Source: JAGLTN01 sp023135255 (GTDB taxonomy: Bacteria; Planctomycetota; Phycisphaerae; Sedimentisphaerales; Anaerobacaceae). From it: a stretch of DNA of 7,028 nt. Below the pieces are notes generated by a model. It did no database searches. It saw only the letters and a program-made list of their open reading frames with translations, and was not told where the DNA came from. Shown here one piece after another: positions 5,484 to 7,028 of the stretch. The stretch's first letter is position 1. Each line of letters begins with the position of its first letter. The DNA is taken from assembly GCA_030639495.1 (NCBI GenBank), contig DAOWCP010000106.1:1-7028 (forward strand), in the 5' to 3' direction. Made by a program: the position numbers and the translations under genes.

Positions 5484-7028
5484 TTATTTCAACTCAAGCT
5501 TATAAAGATTAATGCTATGCCCCGGCATTGTCAGCTTATTACTTATTCCGCTGACTTTTTGTTCACTTATTTTTACGGCGTCTTCCCTGCCGGGCTCGTT
5601 ATAATCATTTAAATCACCTTTCACCTGCCATAACAAACCATTGCCCTTAAGCTGTTTACCTTTAATGTTTATCTTAGCAGTATTTGCTTCATCTGAAAAA
5701 TTCACAGCCGCGATGGTAAGATATTTGCCGTCTTCTGTCATAGCCGCTACAATATCCGTCAACCCCTGCTGGCCTTTAATCTCAACCGGAATAGTTCCAA
5801 AATGTTTGCGATACATCATCAAAGGAAGTGCTGTGGTAGCAAACGCAGCTTCAGTTTTGTTAGTCTTAATACAACCAATAACATTAACTGTCTGCGCGTA
5901 ATTGGCCATATAGAACAGATCTGAGTTTCTTATCATCTCATTGAGACCAACTGCGATCCCCAATGCATCTTTAAGCCTGTACCTGACACCAAGCTCACCA
6001 TAAAGATGTGGTCCATACCAGTAATTCCACTCATCCAAAGCGATCTTCATATCCCTCTTGGCAACAGCAGGCATCTCTTTGCGGTATTTGCGGTGGTGTC
6101 TTACTTTGTTTGCCACACTGCTTCTCATCGGTTCAACATGAGCGAGAATGGATTCAAAATCTCCCCAGCAATAAAAGTGTTCGCTGATATAATCCATATT
6201 ATCCAGGCACTTTTCGAGCATTCCCTTAGTCCAGTCACCGGTTCCCTGGTCATACCATCCGCCGGCATCGCCGACAGCGACCAGGATAATATCGTTATCA
6301 ATTTTTCGCATAGCTTTGGCAAAGCGGTTATGTTTTATAACATAGTGATTCAGGTGCATGTGTCCAAGTTGCCATTGCCCGTACATCTCATTGCCTATAC
6401 ACCATAATTTAACATCATAAGGCTTCTTATTTCCCATCTCCGCTCGCCACTTACCCATCAAAGTATCCGCAGAACCATTAGTATACTCAACCTCCTGGGC
6501 CGCTGAAAACGCGTCACCAAAGCCATTATTCACAGCTATCATAGGCTCAGTATTAATCTCTCTGCAGAACGTAATATATTCATCCAAACCAAAATCATTA
6601 TACTCCAAGCCTGTCCATGCAGGATTTCTGAATGTCGGTCTCTTATCCGGATCACCGATGCCGTCGCGCCAGTTATACCCGCTGACAAAGTTACCACCAG
6701 GCCAGCGATATACAGGCGAATCAAGTTCTCTCAAAAGAGCTAAAACTTCACGCCTCATACCCTTAACATTATCCGCCGGCATCAACGATACCGCAACAAT
6801 ACTAACCTTGCCCTTGCCGCTGGTCGTTATACTCAGCTTGCCTTGCTCGGTTGTCTCTTTGGCTTTAAACTTCAAAGGCTCCGTAATATAATCACCTTTT
6901 GCCTTAGTGATCTTTAAAGTTTCACTTTCTCCCTCACCGACGCCCCAGGCAAGTGTCACCATCAAAGGCAAAGCACTTTTGTCGGCTTTAAATACTATCC
7001 TGCCCACATATTTCTTATCTTTAATCAG
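5484..7028 (-). CDS. Family GH51 alpha-L-arabinofuranosidase, canonical active site (N-terminus outside window)
   Basis: The frame stays open to the right edge and 514 residues are visible. The first residues (LIKDKKYVGRIVFKAD) align with residue ~120 onward of the downstream paralogue, so about 120 N-terminal residues, probably with a signal peptide, lie outside. An in-frame GTG at 7007 is an internal codon, not the start. Seen in fragment numbering: RWPGGNFVSGYNW, IGNEMYGQW with acid/base E214 (codon 6387-6389), SEHFY, ALDEWNYWYGP with nucleophile E333 (codon 6030-6032), AQTVNV, and a C-terminal beta domain ending SINLYKLELK. These are standard for exo-acting arabinofuranosidases that strip arabinose from arabinan or arabinoxylan. 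Relative to the neighbour it has 8 extra residues before the GDW segment (about 254-266) and only 5 cysteines. By eye the two are about half identical, more in the barrel core. It stops 28 bases before the neighbour begins, indicating co-transcription. The stop is TAA. Confidence 0.92.
   Translation of the reverse strand: MIKDKKYVGRIVFKADKSALPLMVTLAWGVGEGESETLKITKAKGDYITEPLKFKAKETTEQGKLSITTSGKGKVSIVAVSLMPADNVKGMRREVLALLRELDSPVYRWPGGNFVSGYNWRDGIGDPDKRPTFRNPAWTGLEYNDFGLDEYITFCREINTEPMIAVNNGFGDAFSAAQEVEYTNGSADTLMGKWRAEMGNKKPYDVKLWCIGNEMYGQWQLGHMHLNHYVIKHNRFAKAMRKIDNDIILVAVGDAGGWYDQGTGDWTKGMLEKCLDNMDYISEHFYCWGDFESILAHVEPMRSSVANKVRHHRKYRKEMPAVAKRDMKIALDEWNYWYGPHLYGELGVRYRLKDALGIAVGLNEMIRNSDLFYMANYAQTVNVIGCIKTNKTEAAFATTALPLMMYRKHFGTIPVEIKGQQGLTDIVAAMTEDGKYLTIAAVNFSDEANTAKINIKGKQLKGNGLLWQVKGDLNDYNEPGREDAVKISEQKVSGISNKLTMPGHSINLYKLELK

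Noticed and set aside
5511..5529. Short inverted repeat AATGC/GCATT on the + strand
   Set aside because: It sits inside the conserved C-terminal codons of the GH51 gene (PGHS), the stem is weak and there is no T-run, so it is not a credible terminator.
7005..7007. GTG as start codon of the right-hand GH51 gene
   Set aside because: The frame continues open to the window edge and the residues before it align with the paralogue, so this is an internal valine codon.

Overview
The window looks like bacterial chromosomal DNA of moderate, somewhat AT-leaning composition, with tightly packed genes, Shine-Dalgarno sites and one clean sigma70-type promoter. The long PurC form, the Fsr-like transporter and the tandem secreted family GH51 glycosidases would fit a polysaccharide-degrading bacterium such as a Planctomycetota/PVC member. 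That assignment is inference from gene style only; nothing in the sequence proves the taxon. I see no rRNA, tRNA, CRISPR array, insertion sequence, integrase or phage gene.

Left half, + strand (1-3597): the last 25 codons of an unidentified upstream gene are followed by a 100-base gap. The gap holds a near-consensus promoter and a strong ribosome binding site for purC (SAICAR synthetase, de novo purine synthesis). purC is followed after a single codon by a 12-helix MFS transporter of the fosmidomycin-resistance (Fsr) type. After 37 bases comes a PHP-family metal-dependent phosphoesterase with all nine expected ligands. It overlaps by 8 bases a small P-loop kinase of the shikimate kinase fold. 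The four genes probably form one transcription unit, perhaps with a second promoter inside the end of the transporter gene. They do not belong to one recognisable pathway. The kinase lacks two shikimate-contact features of classical AroK, so its substrate is uncertain.

Right half, - strand (3569-7028): two tandem family GH51 genes, separated by 28 bases, read leftwards. The upstream one (running off the right edge of the window) has a canonical arabinofuranosidase active site. The downstream one is full length (628 aa, signal peptide) and keeps both catalytic glutamates but has replaced several neighbouring substrate-site residues and is cysteine-rich. They are probably co-transcribed for extracytoplasmic arabinan or arabinoxylan side-chain removal, with the downstream paralogue perhaps having changed specificity.

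The two transcription units converge and their coding regions overlap by 29 bases at the 3' ends, with no recognisable terminator between them. No intergenic stretch exceeds 300 bases. I did not find an obviously new multi-gene system. The points most worth checking are the atypical kinase paired with the PHP enzyme, and the altered subsite of the downstream GH51 paralogue.
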